Assembly: GCA_026387315.1 (NCBI GenBank)
Contig: JAPLLY010000008.1
Span: 1 to 50,068 of the forward strand
Direction of reading: 5' to 3'
Source: Candidatus Omnitrophota bacterium
GTDB lineage: Bacteria > Omnitrophota > Gorgyraeia > Gygaellales > Profunditerraquicolaceae
DNA: 50,068 nucleotides
Both the position numbers and the translations under genes were made by a program. A model generated the notes under the pieces. The model was not told the DNA's origin, searched no databases, and saw only the letters and a list, made by a program, of their open reading frames with translations. This document shows positions 31,249 through 40,671 of this stretch, piece by piece; positions within the stretch are counted from its first letter, which is position 1, and every line of letters begins with the position of its first letter.

Positions 31249-32128
31249 TTAAAAGTAAATATAAGGATGTTGAGATACCGCTACAATAACAATAATACAT
31301 CTTTAATGCGTATTTCAATCTAGAGATATCCTTTTTCTTTATAGCAAGGTTTAAATGCGTGCCTATCTCACGGAATCTATTAAAAAACCACATTGAAGCG
31401 ATATTGTTCCTTTTAAGGACCAAATGTTTTGTAAATACTATTGCAGCGCCCAATAAGTATTTATAATCAAGGTTTCTGCTCTCTTCCAGGGTATGCCATT
31501 TGTCATGATAAACTAACAGATTAGAGGAATAGCATAATTTTAATCCATGCTCCATGAGCCGTAATGTAAAATCTGTATCTTCTCCTGCATAAAACTTTGT
31601 TCCTGCGCCTATCGTTTCCTCAAAAGAACCTATTTTTAAAAAAACACTTTTTCTAAAAGACATATTATTACCATGGCCTATATTATAAGGCAGTATCGTT
31701 TTATCCACTATTATTTCTCCCTCAAAACTGGTGATAGCATGGCAAAACATGCCCTCACTGGCTTTGCCGTAAGGTAAAACCCTACCATATAAAGCAGAAA
31801 TATCAGGTCTCCTGGAAAATTCCTGGATGATTTTTTCAATCCAATCTTTTTCAACAATACAATCATCATCTGTAAACGCGATTATAGTACCCCTACTCAA
31901 ATCAATGGCTAGATTTCTAGCGCGGCCAAGGCCTACACCTTTCATCTTATAGAATAAGACCTTACTATCATTTAGAGACTTGGCTAGAATTGCGGTTTTT
32001 TCATCATCACTTTGATCAACTACTAATAGCTCCATAGTCTTATATTTATTAATCAGTATCGAGTTTAGGCAATTTTTTAACTTATCAGGCCTGTTTCTTG
32101 TGCAGACGACTACTGATATATCAATCAT
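31229..32128 (-). CDS. GT2 glycosyltransferase
   Basis: A 299-residue family 2 enzyme: MIDISVVVCTRNRPDKLKNC, LLVVDQSDDEKT, AFTDDDCIVEKDW for the metal site, and GAGTKFYAGEDTDFTLRLME. The C-terminus is partly hydrophobic. Its start overlaps the end of the upstream GT4 gene by eight bases. Its end runs into the truncated glycosyltransferase remnant. Confidence 0.9.
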   Translation of the reverse strand: MIDISVVVCTRNRPDKLKNCLNSILINKYKTMELLVVDQSDDEKTAILAKSLNDSKVLFYKMKGVGLGRARNLAIDLSRGTIIAFTDDDCIVEKDWIEKIIQEFSRRPDISALYGRVLPYGKASEGMFCHAITSFEGEIIVDKTILPYNIGHGNNMSFRKSVFLKIGSFEETIGAGTKFYAGEDTDFTLRLMEHGLKLCYSSNLLVYHDKWHTLEESRNLDYKYLLGAAIVFTKHLVLKRNNIASMWFFNRFREIGTHLNLAIKKKDISRLKYALKMYYCYCSGISTSLYLLLTRKLCK

Positions 32129-33359
32129 CTTTTATTATATTTTTATATAATTCCATAGCCTGTTCTGAACACAAGCGCAAACCGTATCTATTCTGCGCCC
32201 TTAACCTGGCATTATGGCTCATTTTATTTAAAAGATTTTTATTTTCTATCATTTTTAACATTGCGAAATACATGCTATTACTATCCCCAGCAACTACCCC
32301 AAATCCTGTCTCGCCTTCCTCCATTATCTCAGAAGCGCCTCCTGAACGCGTATAAACCATAGGAAGGCCGCAGGACATAGGCTCAAGGCAGGCATAAGGA
32401 AAATTATCAAACCTCTCGGAAGAAAAAATCCCATACAAAGCATGTTGATAGTATTCTACCAACTTATCTCTATCCATTTTACCCAAAAGCACTATATTTT
32501 TTTTAGCCGTATCTTTTATGTCTTTATCAACTATATATTCACAAAAAAATATTTTTCTTTTGTCTTTTTGAAAGGTAGACGTATCCAAACCTATCATGAC
32601 AAGCTTAATATCGGGATATATTTTATTTAACCTTAAAAATGCCTCTAAAAGAATATGTACCCCTTTCCTTTTCTCAAGCCTTCCAATATACAGGATATAA
32701 TCTGAATCTGGAGAATAGCTATTCGGCTTAAACATACTATCATCTATAGGATTTGGAATAATTTTGATTTTTTCTGTATTTATACACCAGATAGTTTTTA
32801 TCTTTTCAAGCATTGCGTTGGACGGGCTTGTCACCAAGTTCGCCCGACTTACTATAAGCCTGCAAAGAAAATTCTGGATATAAACATCTATATTCAGTCT
32901 CAATCCATTCAAAATATAGCTTAATTTTAAGGGTGTATGTAATTTTATCACTGTCGGTATTCTTGATAATAGTATAGGAAAAAATCCCCCTAAATCATAT
33001 TCCGAAGCCTCTATGATATTTATTGTCTTTACTTTTTTTATCTCTTTTATTCTACAATATACTGCATAACTAAATTCCAAATTATTAAGAGTAATCGGGA
33101 GACATTTGTTAATATACTTCCTGAGAATTTTAAAATATATATATTTAAGGAATTTATTATATATTTTAAATTTAACCCGAGATACTTTAATAAGATCTAC
33201 TGCGTAATTTTCTTCTGCTTTCCCATAAGCAACCCCGGATATCACTTCAACATCTTGTCCGCTATTAGTTAAACCCTTAGCAAGCGTATGAGTATAAGCG
33301 GCTATGCCGCCCCATCCCGTGGCAGGCGGAAATTCTTCAGATATAAGACATATATTCAT
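32121..33359 (-). CDS. GT4 glycosyltransferase
   Basis: A 412-residue GT-B enzyme with a glycine-rich N-terminus (LISEEFPPATGWGGIAAYTH). The donor domain has ILYIGRLEKRKGVHILLEAF, SSERFDNFPYACLEPMSCGL and SGGASEIMEEGETGF, where the Glu-containing motif binds the nucleotide sugar. It follows the radical SAM gene by nine bases. Confidence 0.92.
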   Translation of the reverse strand: MNICLISEEFPPATGWGGIAAYTHTLAKGLTNSGQDVEVISGVAYGKAEENYAVDLIKVSRVKFKIYNKFLKYIYFKILRKYINKCLPITLNNLEFSYAVYCRIKEIKKVKTINIIEASEYDLGGFFPILLSRIPTVIKLHTPLKLSYILNGLRLNIDVYIQNFLCRLIVSRANLVTSPSNAMLEKIKTIWCINTEKIKIIPNPIDDSMFKPNSYSPDSDYILYIGRLEKRKGVHILLEAFLRLNKIYPDIKLVMIGLDTSTFQKDKRKIFFCEYIVDKDIKDTAKKNIVLLGKMDRDKLVEYYQHALYGIFSSERFDNFPYACLEPMSCGLPMVYTRSGGASEIMEEGETGFGVVAGDSNSMYFAMLKMIENKNLLNKMSHNARLRAQNRYGLRLCSEQAMELYKNIIKDD

Positions 33360-33368
33360 AATCTAAAA

Positions 33369-34325
33369 TTACCTTTTTGGAGGATAACAATTGGTTGTAC
33401 ACCTGCTGCATTCTAGTTTAAATGTATCTTTTATTTTTTTATTCATCCTCTTACGCCAGATTTCGGAAATTTCGTTTTCATATATGCTCCCATATTTTAA
33501 ATCACTGCTCTGCCCGCAGGGATACACAAAACCATCTACATCTATAAGTATACCTTTTTCTTTTGCATAACATGACATTTCTCTTTTTGCCCCGTTAAGC
33601 ATATCTATAACCATTTTAAAATACTCACAAGGCCATTCTTGGTTTAATTTTATAAAAAAATTTTTGATATATTTTTTCTGCTCCTGGGTTAAAGTAAAAT
33701 CTGCGTTGCAGTTAGTGCTTTCTATATAAACACTCACCGTATTTGCAAGAGTAAATCCAATATCAAAACCCTCTTTCCTACAAAATTTCAGTATCTCTTC
33801 CCCTTGATTATAATTAAATGAGCTTAAAACACAATTAAACCCCATTTTAAAATTAGGACTTTTAGAAAACTTTTCCCTTAATAGTCTGGCAGTAATCATG
33901 ACTTTATCAAAAGCACCCTTCGAGCCTCTTATATAATCATGCGTATCGCCTATACCGTCCAGAGAAAGGCTGGCATAAAAATTTACTCCGGGAGAAATTA
34001 AGTCCATTACAGCTCCTACGTTTTGAACTACTAAATCTGTCAATATGCCATTGGAAGCAATGGATAGCTGCTTTAATCTTTTAGATCTGCTAATCAAAAA
34101 AGATATGATTTTCAATAAATTAGTTCTTAGCCCGGGCTCTCCACCTGTAATCTGTATATTCTCTAAAGAAGAAAAAACTGGGCTCTTAAATATATCTTCT
34201 ATGGTTTCATAAGGAATATCCTTTACTTTCTCCTGTTTCTCCCATATGGAACACATAGCGCATTTACAATTACATTTGTAAGTTACAGGAAAAACTAAAA
34301 TCAAAGGCTTTGATTCAAAAACCAT
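33369..34325 (-). CDS. Radical SAM protein with SPASM-like C-terminus
   Basis: 318 residues from the ATG at 34325, chosen because the longer ORF (to 34466) would overlap the upstream glycosyltransferase by about 150 bases; this choice overlaps it by 11. The cluster motif is YKCNCKCAMC (CX3CX2C), followed by QITGGEPGLR. The C-terminal half has VDGFVYPCGQSSDLKYGSI and CSRCTTNC, extra cysteines like a SPASM or twitch domain. It probably modifies a sugar, lipid or peptide linked to this glycan; the reaction is unknown. No ribosome binding site is obvious, and the longer start cannot be excluded. Confidence 0.78.
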   Translation of the reverse strand: MVFESKPLILVFPVTYKCNCKCAMCSIWEKQEKVKDIPYETIEDIFKSPVFSSLENIQITGGEPGLRTNLLKIISFLISRSKRLKQLSIASNGILTDLVVQNVGAVMDLISPGVNFYASLSLDGIGDTHDYIRGSKGAFDKVMITARLLREKFSKSPNFKMGFNCVLSSFNYNQGEEILKFCRKEGFDIGFTLANTVSVYIESTNCNADFTLTQEQKKYIKNFFIKLNQEWPCEYFKMVIDMLNGAKREMSCYAKEKGILIDVDGFVYPCGQSSDLKYGSIYENEISEIWRKRMNKKIKDTFKLECSRCTTNCYPPKR

Positions 34326-35364
34326 AGATTTTTTTATATACTTCAGAATATAAAGGGGCGACCTTTTTAAAATCAAGCCCTTCTGCTTTTTTACGTGAAT
34401 TCCAAGACATATGATTTCTTTTAGCTTCATCTGAAAATAACCCATAAATTTCTTCAACCATACCATTCACATCTCCTCTTCTTGACAAAATCGCACAACT
34501 ATTGTCAACATAATCGGTTAAGCTTCCTACATCTGTAGATATAATAGGTAGGCCGCATGCCATAGCCTCTAAGACAGCATTATTAGTAGTGCAGTCTTTT
34601 AAAGGCAAAAGCAAAATATCTGCATTTTGATAGCTTATTAATAACTCTCCATCCGAAAGATTAGTAAATAATCTAATATTCTTCAGGTGGTAAAAATGCT
34701 TAAAAAAACAGTCAAATGTTATAATGTTAAATATTACCTTAAACTTTTTTTCTTTATTAATAACATCTATGACGCTGACGAGCATATCTATATCCCTTTG
34801 CCACCATCCTACGCTTATGCATTCAAAATATTCTTTGTTAATTTTTTTTTTATTGGCTGGCGTAAAAAACTCAGAATCTACCCCATGGGGAGCGTAAAAT
34901 ACCCTATCTTTACCTATAAAGTTTCTAAAGAATTCTATTTGCTTGGTTCCCACCGTCAATATCCCATCGATTCTTTTAAAGTATTTTTTATTTATAAAGA
35001 CGGTTTTAAATATATCGGGAGGTTGGTGAAAAGAAATAAGTATTTTGTTATTTCTTTTTATAGGATTGTAACCGGAAAATCGAAAAGAATTTTCGCCATA
35101 AAGAAAATGGAATACCATATTTGTATATAATGATATCCTTGAAAATAAACTAATCTCTGAAATAAAAGAATCCTCCTTGTACCAATCTAAGCCAATCTCT
35201 GGAATTCTTTCTAATAGCTTTTTATTGATAGTTTTTTTTAATAAATTAAATATCCTACCCTTGTTATAATGTAAAGAATCTACCGGTATAAATTTAGTAA
35301 CTATATCATAACCAGAATAAGAAGAATGATGTTTAAATCTGTCAAAAATATAAAATAAACGCAT
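34315..35364 (-). CDS. GT4-type glycosyltransferase
   Basis: A 349-residue GT-B enzyme. The N-terminal domain is divergent. The C-terminal domain shows VFYAPHGVDSEFFTP, ILLLPLKDCTTNNAVLEAMA and ISTDVGSLTDYV. The end (FKKVAPLYSEVYKKIYGF) is typical for the family, which supports this frame in the region shared with the radical SAM ORF. Confidence 0.88.
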   Translation of the reverse strand: MRLFYIFDRFKHHSSYSGYDIVTKFIPVDSLHYNKGRIFNLLKKTINKKLLERIPEIGLDWYKEDSFISEISLFSRISLYTNMVFHFLYGENSFRFSGYNPIKRNNKILISFHQPPDIFKTVFINKKYFKRIDGILTVGTKQIEFFRNFIGKDRVFYAPHGVDSEFFTPANKKKINKEYFECISVGWWQRDIDMLVSVIDVINKEKKFKVIFNIITFDCFFKHFYHLKNIRLFTNLSDGELLISYQNADILLLPLKDCTTNNAVLEAMACGLPIISTDVGSLTDYVDNSCAILSRRGDVNGMVEEIYGLFSDEAKRNHMSWNSRKKAEGLDFKKVAPLYSEVYKKIYGF

Positions 35365-35392
35365 GTTGTAGGCGGCTTTAATAAATATATTA

Positions 35393-36901
35393 CTATGTTT
35401 TTTTCTTCTTAGATATGCTACTTACTTTTTCGTAAAGTTTATACCATTTTGTACTTTTAATTCTACCTATCTCCTGTTCAAATCTTACAAGATCTTTTTC
35501 TTGTTTTTTAATTGTCTTTTGGGAACTTTCCAGCCAAAGTGTTCTTTCCTCAAAACCTTTTGATTTTACCAAGAACTCATCATACAGGGTCTTCTTTTCT
35601 TTCTCAAGCTTGGCAGCATAAGTCTGGGTACTGTTTAAAAGTTTCTGGTATTCGGATATTTTGAATTCCAATTTTTCAACTTCCTGCCTTGTTTCCACAA
35701 GATCTTTTTCTTGTTTTTTAATTGTCTTTTGGGATAGGTTAAAGAAATCCTGCAGGATATTATTTTTATTTGGCTTTTTGCAAAAATCTTCCAAAGGCTT
35801 AATAGTCTTATCCCATGTATACTTATCTTCTATTAATTTTATAGCATTATCTGAATATATTTCCAGAATTCCAGGATTAGATAAAATTTTCTCTAAAATA
35901 TTTTTTACTTTTTCTGGCTTAGCGTCGTCAACTACCCATCCCGCCTTATAGATATCTATATCTTTAGATAATTCGCTATAATTAGCAGTTAATACTGGTA
36001 AGCCGCATTGAAGATAATCAATCACCCTGAAAGAAAAACTAACCTCCCGTTCAATATTTCTTTCCATAATATCAAAAGCAATATGGGATTGCCTGTAGAA
36101 ATGCAGTAATTTATCATAAGGTATCATCTTTTTAAAAATGAGCTTACTGCTATTACTGAATTCTTTAACTGAATTTTTATACTTAAAATTGTCCAATTTA
36201 TATTTATACTCTCCTCCAAATATCACTAACCTCACTTTTTCATATTTTTCTAAAGTCTTTAAAAGGTGCGCTAAACATTTAACTGGATTTTGCCATGGCC
36301 AAAACACGCCTCCATATACAAAAGTCAAGTCTTTAAATTTCCTTACAAAACTTCTGTATGGTAAAATAGGAGAAGTAGAAATAGGTACGACGCCAATAGG
36401 AAGCTTTTTATTATAAAACCCCAATAAGAAAAGTATCGAAGCAAGCACATATTTTTGTCTTTCGGTAGAGCACAGAAAGAAATCAACTTTTCTAAACTGC
36501 AACATCTGGTTTAATATTTTATCGCGATATATCTTGCTGTCTAAAAATAAACTTTCCAGTATCCTGGGAGCAAATAAATCAGCAACAATAGGTATGTCAA
36601 TGGATGAATCTATATATTCAAGACCATCTCCTTGTTCAAAAATCACAATCACCGGCTTAACCAATTCGATGGTTTTCATGAATTCTTTTTTATCTCTAAA
36701 CACATGAAAATTCTTAATATTGCTTGATTTAAAATTTCTGGTTACAAAATCTTCTCTTGTGCAATAATGCACATTATGCCCTTTTGTCTTAAGACCCTCT
36801 GCAAGACCTTGAGCCCTTATCCCATTGCCTGTAGCAATTTCGCCAGGTAAAGGAAGCATACCATGTATATAAATCAATATATTCTTTTGCCTTGCAACCA
36901 T
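35393..36901 (-). CDS. GT4-type glycosyltransferase with C-terminal coiled coil
   Basis: 502 residues. Residues 1-375 are a GT-B enzyme (FVYGGVFWPWQNPVKCLAHL, FRVIDYLQCGLPVLTANYSE). The C-terminal 125 residues form a coiled coil (KLEFKISEYQKLLNSTQTYA and neighbours). SQKTIKKQEKDLV occurs twice, reflecting an exact direct DNA repeat of about 37 bases near 35489 and 35698. The coiled coil may tether the enzyme or measure chain length, as in some O-antigen systems. Confidence 0.85.
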   Translation of the reverse strand: MVARQKNILIYIHGMLPLPGEIATGNGIRAQGLAEGLKTKGHNVHYCTREDFVTRNFKSSNIKNFHVFRDKKEFMKTIELVKPVIVIFEQGDGLEYIDSSIDIPIVADLFAPRILESLFLDSKIYRDKILNQMLQFRKVDFFLCSTERQKYVLASILFLLGFYNKKLPIGVVPISTSPILPYRSFVRKFKDLTFVYGGVFWPWQNPVKCLAHLLKTLEKYEKVRLVIFGGEYKYKLDNFKYKNSVKEFSNSSKLIFKKMIPYDKLLHFYRQSHIAFDIMERNIEREVSFSFRVIDYLQCGLPVLTANYSELSKDIDIYKAGWVVDDAKPEKVKNILEKILSNPGILEIYSDNAIKLIEDKYTWDKTIKPLEDFCKKPNKNNILQDFFNLSQKTIKKQEKDLVETRQEVEKLEFKISEYQKLLNSTQTYAAKLEKEKKTLYDEFLVKSKGFEERTLWLESSQKTIKKQEKDLVRFEQEIGRIKSTKWYKLYEKVSSISKKKKT

Positions 36902-36910
36902 TGTTCTCCT

Positions 36911-38536
36911 TTATCTACCCGAATAAATCCATTTATGTTCCATATATACCGTTCCATGATCATTTTTATTAAAAACCATGTTAAATAAACAGGTGCTGTT
37001 ATGCATACCGGCAGAAACAGTATAACAACCTGGCAGTAAAGCCAGTTTAGGGAAAAATATGCTAAAAGCTTTATTATTCTTCTGAGCCATGCGTATGATT
37101 TGACAACAAATTCTATCGTCTCGATAAATCTGTAGCAAGCTGTATTTTTGACCATTATCACTAAAATTAACCATTATATTTAAAGGTTGATTTGTCATAA
37201 AGACATTCTTCTCTTTGCCTGACGCATCAAATAATTTAATCATTCTACAATCGAATGTTTTAGAATAATTATTAGCGGAAGTTATTCTGTATGGCATATT
37301 CAGAAGCTGCATTCCCTCGTTATAAATTCCCTCTACCGTTAATGTATAAAAACCATTGTGATAATCAAAAGCAATCTTCTCATTTTTATCCCATATGGCT
37401 ACAGATATTCTGTAAATACCTGGCGCAAGCAATAACTTATCATAAGCCAGAATAAAATAACCCTTCCCAGGTTTTAATTCTTTAATCTCATAGTTATCAA
37501 ACTTAGTATTGGGACCATAACAATAAACTCCATCATTTCTAAAAACAGCTATTCCAAAATGCGGGCTATAAATTTTATCTTTCGCATTGAAATTAACTTT
37601 TATCTTTAATGCCCCTCTGCTTTTTATCTTACTTACCTTAAATCCAAATTTGTTAATAAAATCAACTGATTCTATTACAACTTCTTTGGTACCAAATTTC
37701 TTACCCCAGCCTGACATATCATCTGCCCATTTCTTTGTATTCTTTACCAAGATATCGTTATTAATAGTCCCCACAAAAAATCCCTCTGTGTTTAATAAAG
37801 CTTTATATCTATTGATGGTTTCTGATGGATTGCCTTTAAACAACAGGCGTCCATGATCTAACAGCGCAGCTTCATCACATAGTCTTTCAATAATTCCCAT
37901 ATCCTGATTTGTAATAATCAATGTTTTGCCTTGCTTTTTAAAGCCTACAATCCGCTCATAACATTTGTCTTGAAAAAGCGTATCTCCTACTGTCAAGACC
38001 TCATCAATAACCAAAATATCAAAATTTAAATTCGCAATAATGCTAAAACCAAGGCGCAGCCGCATTCCTTGAGAATAGGTGCCTAAAGGCATATCAATGA
38101 ATGTATCCAATTCCGAAAACTCTATTATTTTATTTAATTTAACATTAAGTTCTTTTCGAGAAGCGCCAAGAATAGCTCCGTTTAGAAAAATGTTTTCTCT
38201 GCCCGTAAACTCATCCTGAAAACCCACCCCTAGATTAAATAATCCCAAAACCCTGCCCTGGGAAATAATTTTTCCTTCTGTAGGAGGAAAAACTCCAGAA
38301 ATAATATTTAAAAGAGTGGTTTTGCCTGCTCCATTTCTGCCTAGTACACCTAAAATCTTACCCGAGAATACATCTAAAGATACATCTTTTAAGGCCCAAA
38401 AATCCCCGCCAACTATTTTTTTACTTATTTGTCCTGCCTGCAGGGCATATTTTTTGCCCACAGAAACCAACTCCAGGGCCTTGGCCAATTCAACAGGATT
38501 ATTTTTTGCAGGTATTTTAGCAGGAAAGGTAGTCAT
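36911..38536 (-). CDS. wzt: Polysaccharide ABC exporter ATPase (Wzt type) with double C-terminal domain
   Basis: 541 residues. Residues 1-250 are an ABC ATPase: Walker A GRNGAGKTT near 66-74, signature YSQGMRLRLGF, Walker B ILVIDEVLTVGD. The H-loop, normally SHD, reads ITNQD, so the switch histidine appears replaced by Gln. Residues about 270-390 are a Wzt C-terminal beta-sandwich (SPHFGIAVFRNDGVYCYGPN) that recognises the chain end. A second sandwich-like segment follows (LQIYRDDRICCQIIRMAQK, LPGCYTVSAGMH). Its start overlaps the Wzm gene by 20 bases. Confidence 0.92.
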   Translation of the reverse strand: MTTFPAKIPAKNNPVELAKALELVSVGKKYALQAGQISKKIVGGDFWALKDVSLDVFSGKILGVLGRNGAGKTTLLNIISGVFPPTEGKIISQGRVLGLFNLGVGFQDEFTGRENIFLNGAILGASRKELNVKLNKIIEFSELDTFIDMPLGTYSQGMRLRLGFSIIANLNFDILVIDEVLTVGDTLFQDKCYERIVGFKKQGKTLIITNQDMGIIERLCDEAALLDHGRLLFKGNPSETINRYKALLNTEGFFVGTINNDILVKNTKKWADDMSGWGKKFGTKEVVIESVDFINKFGFKVSKIKSRGALKIKVNFNAKDKIYSPHFGIAVFRNDGVYCYGPNTKFDNYEIKELKPGKGYFILAYDKLLLAPGIYRISVAIWDKNEKIAFDYHNGFYTLTVEGIYNEGMQLLNMPYRITSANNYSKTFDCRMIKLFDASGKEKNVFMTNQPLNIMVNFSDNGQKYSLLQIYRDDRICCQIIRMAQKNNKAFSIFFPKLALLPGCYTVSAGMHNSTCLFNMVFNKNDHGTVYMEHKWIYSGR

Positions 38537-39338
38537 GTACTTTATTTTTAAGCCTTAAATAACAATAAAATCCTAAAAACAACACTGTCAATGAAAAACA
38601 AACCACTAAGACCATACTAGGCAGCCACTCCAGGTCTTTATCTATGAAAGAATAAAAACCCTTAAGAATTACAGATCGATAAAAAATCAATATTCCGGTT
38701 AATGGATTATAAAGATATATTTTAAATAAAACCGGCCCCCAAGAATTTTTTACTAAATATATGGAATAAAATATCGGCGTTAAATAGAAGGAAATCGTCA
38801 GCGCTATTTCTAAAATATATTTTAGATCCCTATATTTCACATAGAGCATGGAAAAAATAATCGACAAACCAATAGTTAATAGTAACTGAATTACCAATAC
38901 CAAAGGTAATAAAATTATTAATAACGGTAAGCCTTTTAACACAAAAAATGCGGTAAATATTAATATTGCCAAAGAAGGCAAAAAATTAATCATATTCGCT
39001 AAAACAATCGAGATCGGTAAAAAATAATATGGAAAATTAGACTCTCTAATCAAATTTTTATTATCGATCAAACAAGTGGTGGAACAAATAATCGAATCAT
39101 TAAAAAAACGCCAAGGGAATATAGCGGTCATTAAATATAAAACATAAGGCGCCTCTTCGGTTTTAGCTTTTAAGAAAACCGAAAATACTAAATAAAAAAT
39201 AAAAACAGTGGCTAAGGGTAATAGAAACGCCCAAAATGACCCCAAAATCGGCCGGCCATAACGAAGCTTAAGATCTTTTAAAACCAGCTCACCTATTAAA
39301 TTTTTCCTAGTTAATATTTCTTTAATTACGGCGATCAT
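38517..39338 (-). CDS. wzm: Polysaccharide ABC exporter permease (Wzm type)
   Basis: A 273-residue ABC-2 permease with six hydrophobic helices and the family start LVLKDLKLRYGRPILGSFWA. It includes FPWRFFNDSIICSTTCLIDN and a C-terminal ISFYLTPIFYS block. With Wzt it exports the undecaprenyl-linked glycan across the inner membrane. Confidence 0.92.
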   Translation of the reverse strand: MIAVIKEILTRKNLIGELVLKDLKLRYGRPILGSFWAFLLPLATVFIFYLVFSVFLKAKTEEAPYVLYLMTAIFPWRFFNDSIICSTTCLIDNKNLIRESNFPYYFLPISIVLANMINFLPSLAILIFTAFFVLKGLPLLIILLPLVLVIQLLLTIGLSIIFSMLYVKYRDLKYILEIALTISFYLTPIFYSIYLVKNSWGPVLFKIYLYNPLTGILIFYRSVILKGFYSFIDKDLEWLPSMVLVVCFSLTVLFLGFYCYLRLKNKVHDYLSC

Positions 39339-39372
39339 GTTTAAAAAAATAATAAATATTCAATTATCTTTT

Positions 39373-40671
39373 TCAGGGCTCAATTTGTTCCGCTACCCGC
39401 CTGCCATCAAGCAGCGCATCCTCCATGGAAAAATACTGCCAGCTGCCGTAACGGCCGCAGGCAATTATATTATTAAATAACAAAAACTCCCTGATCGCCG
39501 TGGTTGCCCGGGAATAATGCTGATCGTAAATAGGGTAACCGTATTTTATATCATTGGTATCCATTGCTAATATCCTGTTTTTTTTACTTATAATTCCAAC
39601 ACCCTTAAGGTCATTTATAATCTGGCGAGTGATCTTTTTTCTATCAATTGGCTTATCCTGGGAATATGAAACCTCGGCGTATAAAGAGCTCTTGCCGCTA
39701 GGCACAAGATTGTCAGAAAAATTATGAAAGAAACCCACCCTAAAAAAAGAAGTTTCTTGATGCGGGAAATACACCCAGTGCCTCCCATCTTGGCAAGGCC
39801 CCTGTACACCGAGGTTCAAGTTAAAAATCGAATTCCACCGCAGTTTTTTAAAACTTTTTAAAATTTTATCGGGCAAAGGTTTGATTATCCCGGCTAGCTC
39901 AGGCAAGGGTATAGTCATAACTAAAATATCAAATTTTTGTTTGTCCCCGCCCTTAATCGTGATCTCCTTTTTTTTAAGATCAATCCTGTTTACCCAACAA
40001 TTCTTGAAAACTCCTCCGATCTGTTTTTCAAATGCCTGAGGGAGCTGAACTATCCCTCCTTTTTCGGGATACCAAAAGATAGCGTTATAGCCAAAACTAT
40101 TTGCCCTATTTTCAAAAAACCCATTAACGATATCCGCCAGGCTGAGTTGGGGAATAAATTTATCGCTCCAGGGACAGGCCATCTGACTTAAGGGGACTGT
40201 CCAAAATTTCTGGTTATAAGGAACCATAAAATGCTTGGCCATGCCTTTACCAAAAGTAGTATTTATCCATTTCAAAAAATTCAGTTGACTGCGGTTTACC
40301 CGCGAACTGCTAGCCTGAATAAACCCCCATAAACATTCACTGGCTATCGGCTTAGGCAGGGCATGTAGATTTGCTTGAAAAGGATACTGGCTAAAAATAC
40401 CAAAATTACTGATCCAGGCGCTTCTTGAGTGCCGCGCCAAATTACCTTTTAATAATTTTTTAACCAACCGGAGCGTGTAATTATTCCGAAAATGCAAGAG
40501 GTGGCCGTCATAATCAAAAACAAAACCTTTGACCTGTTTAGAGCGGCACAGGCCCCCAACTGTATTTTCTTTTTCCAATACAATAGGCTCTATCCCTCTT
40601 TGCTTAAGATGCCAGGCAGTACTTAGGCCGGCCAACCCTGCTCCTAAAATGATAACCTTTTTTTTAGTCAT
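39373..40671 (-). CDS. FAD-dependent oxidoreductase, UDP-galactopyranose mutase-like
   Basis: 432 residues. The N-terminal dinucleotide-binding motif is VIILGAGLAGLSTAWHL, followed by VLEKENTVGGLCRS and a DYDGHLLHF segment. The C-terminal flavin-binding motif is CGRYGSWQYFSMEDALLDG. This matches amine oxidase/UDP-galactopyranose mutase-like flavoproteins common in O-antigen clusters. A true mutase would make UDP-Galf, but the assignment to that reaction is not secure. Its start overlaps the end of the phosphoglycosyltransferase gene by eight bases. Confidence 0.82.
   Translation of the reverse strand: MTKKKVIILGAGLAGLSTAWHLKQRGIEPIVLEKENTVGGLCRSKQVKGFVFDYDGHLLHFRNNYTLRLVKKLLKGNLARHSRSAWISNFGIFSQYPFQANLHALPKPIASECLWGFIQASSSRVNRSQLNFLKWINTTFGKGMAKHFMVPYNQKFWTVPLSQMACPWSDKFIPQLSLADIVNGFFENRANSFGYNAIFWYPEKGGIVQLPQAFEKQIGGVFKNCWVNRIDLKKKEITIKGGDKQKFDILVMTIPLPELAGIIKPLPDKILKSFKKLRWNSIFNLNLGVQGPCQDGRHWVYFPHQETSFFRVGFFHNFSDNLVPSGKSSLYAEVSYSQDKPIDRKKITRQIINDLKGVGIISKKNRILAMDTNDIKYGYPIYDQHYSRATTAIREFLLFNNIIACGRYGSWQYFSMEDALLDGRRVAEQIEP

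Noticed and set aside
34326-34466. Extended N-terminus of the radical SAM protein as the preferred start
   Set aside because: It would overlap by about 150 bases a glycosyltransferase end that is typical of its family; kept only as an alternative.
36874-37161. 95-residue minus-strand ORF overlapping the end of Wzt
   Set aside because: It lies in another frame over the C-terminal sandwich of Wzt, with no start signal; it is a shadow ORF.
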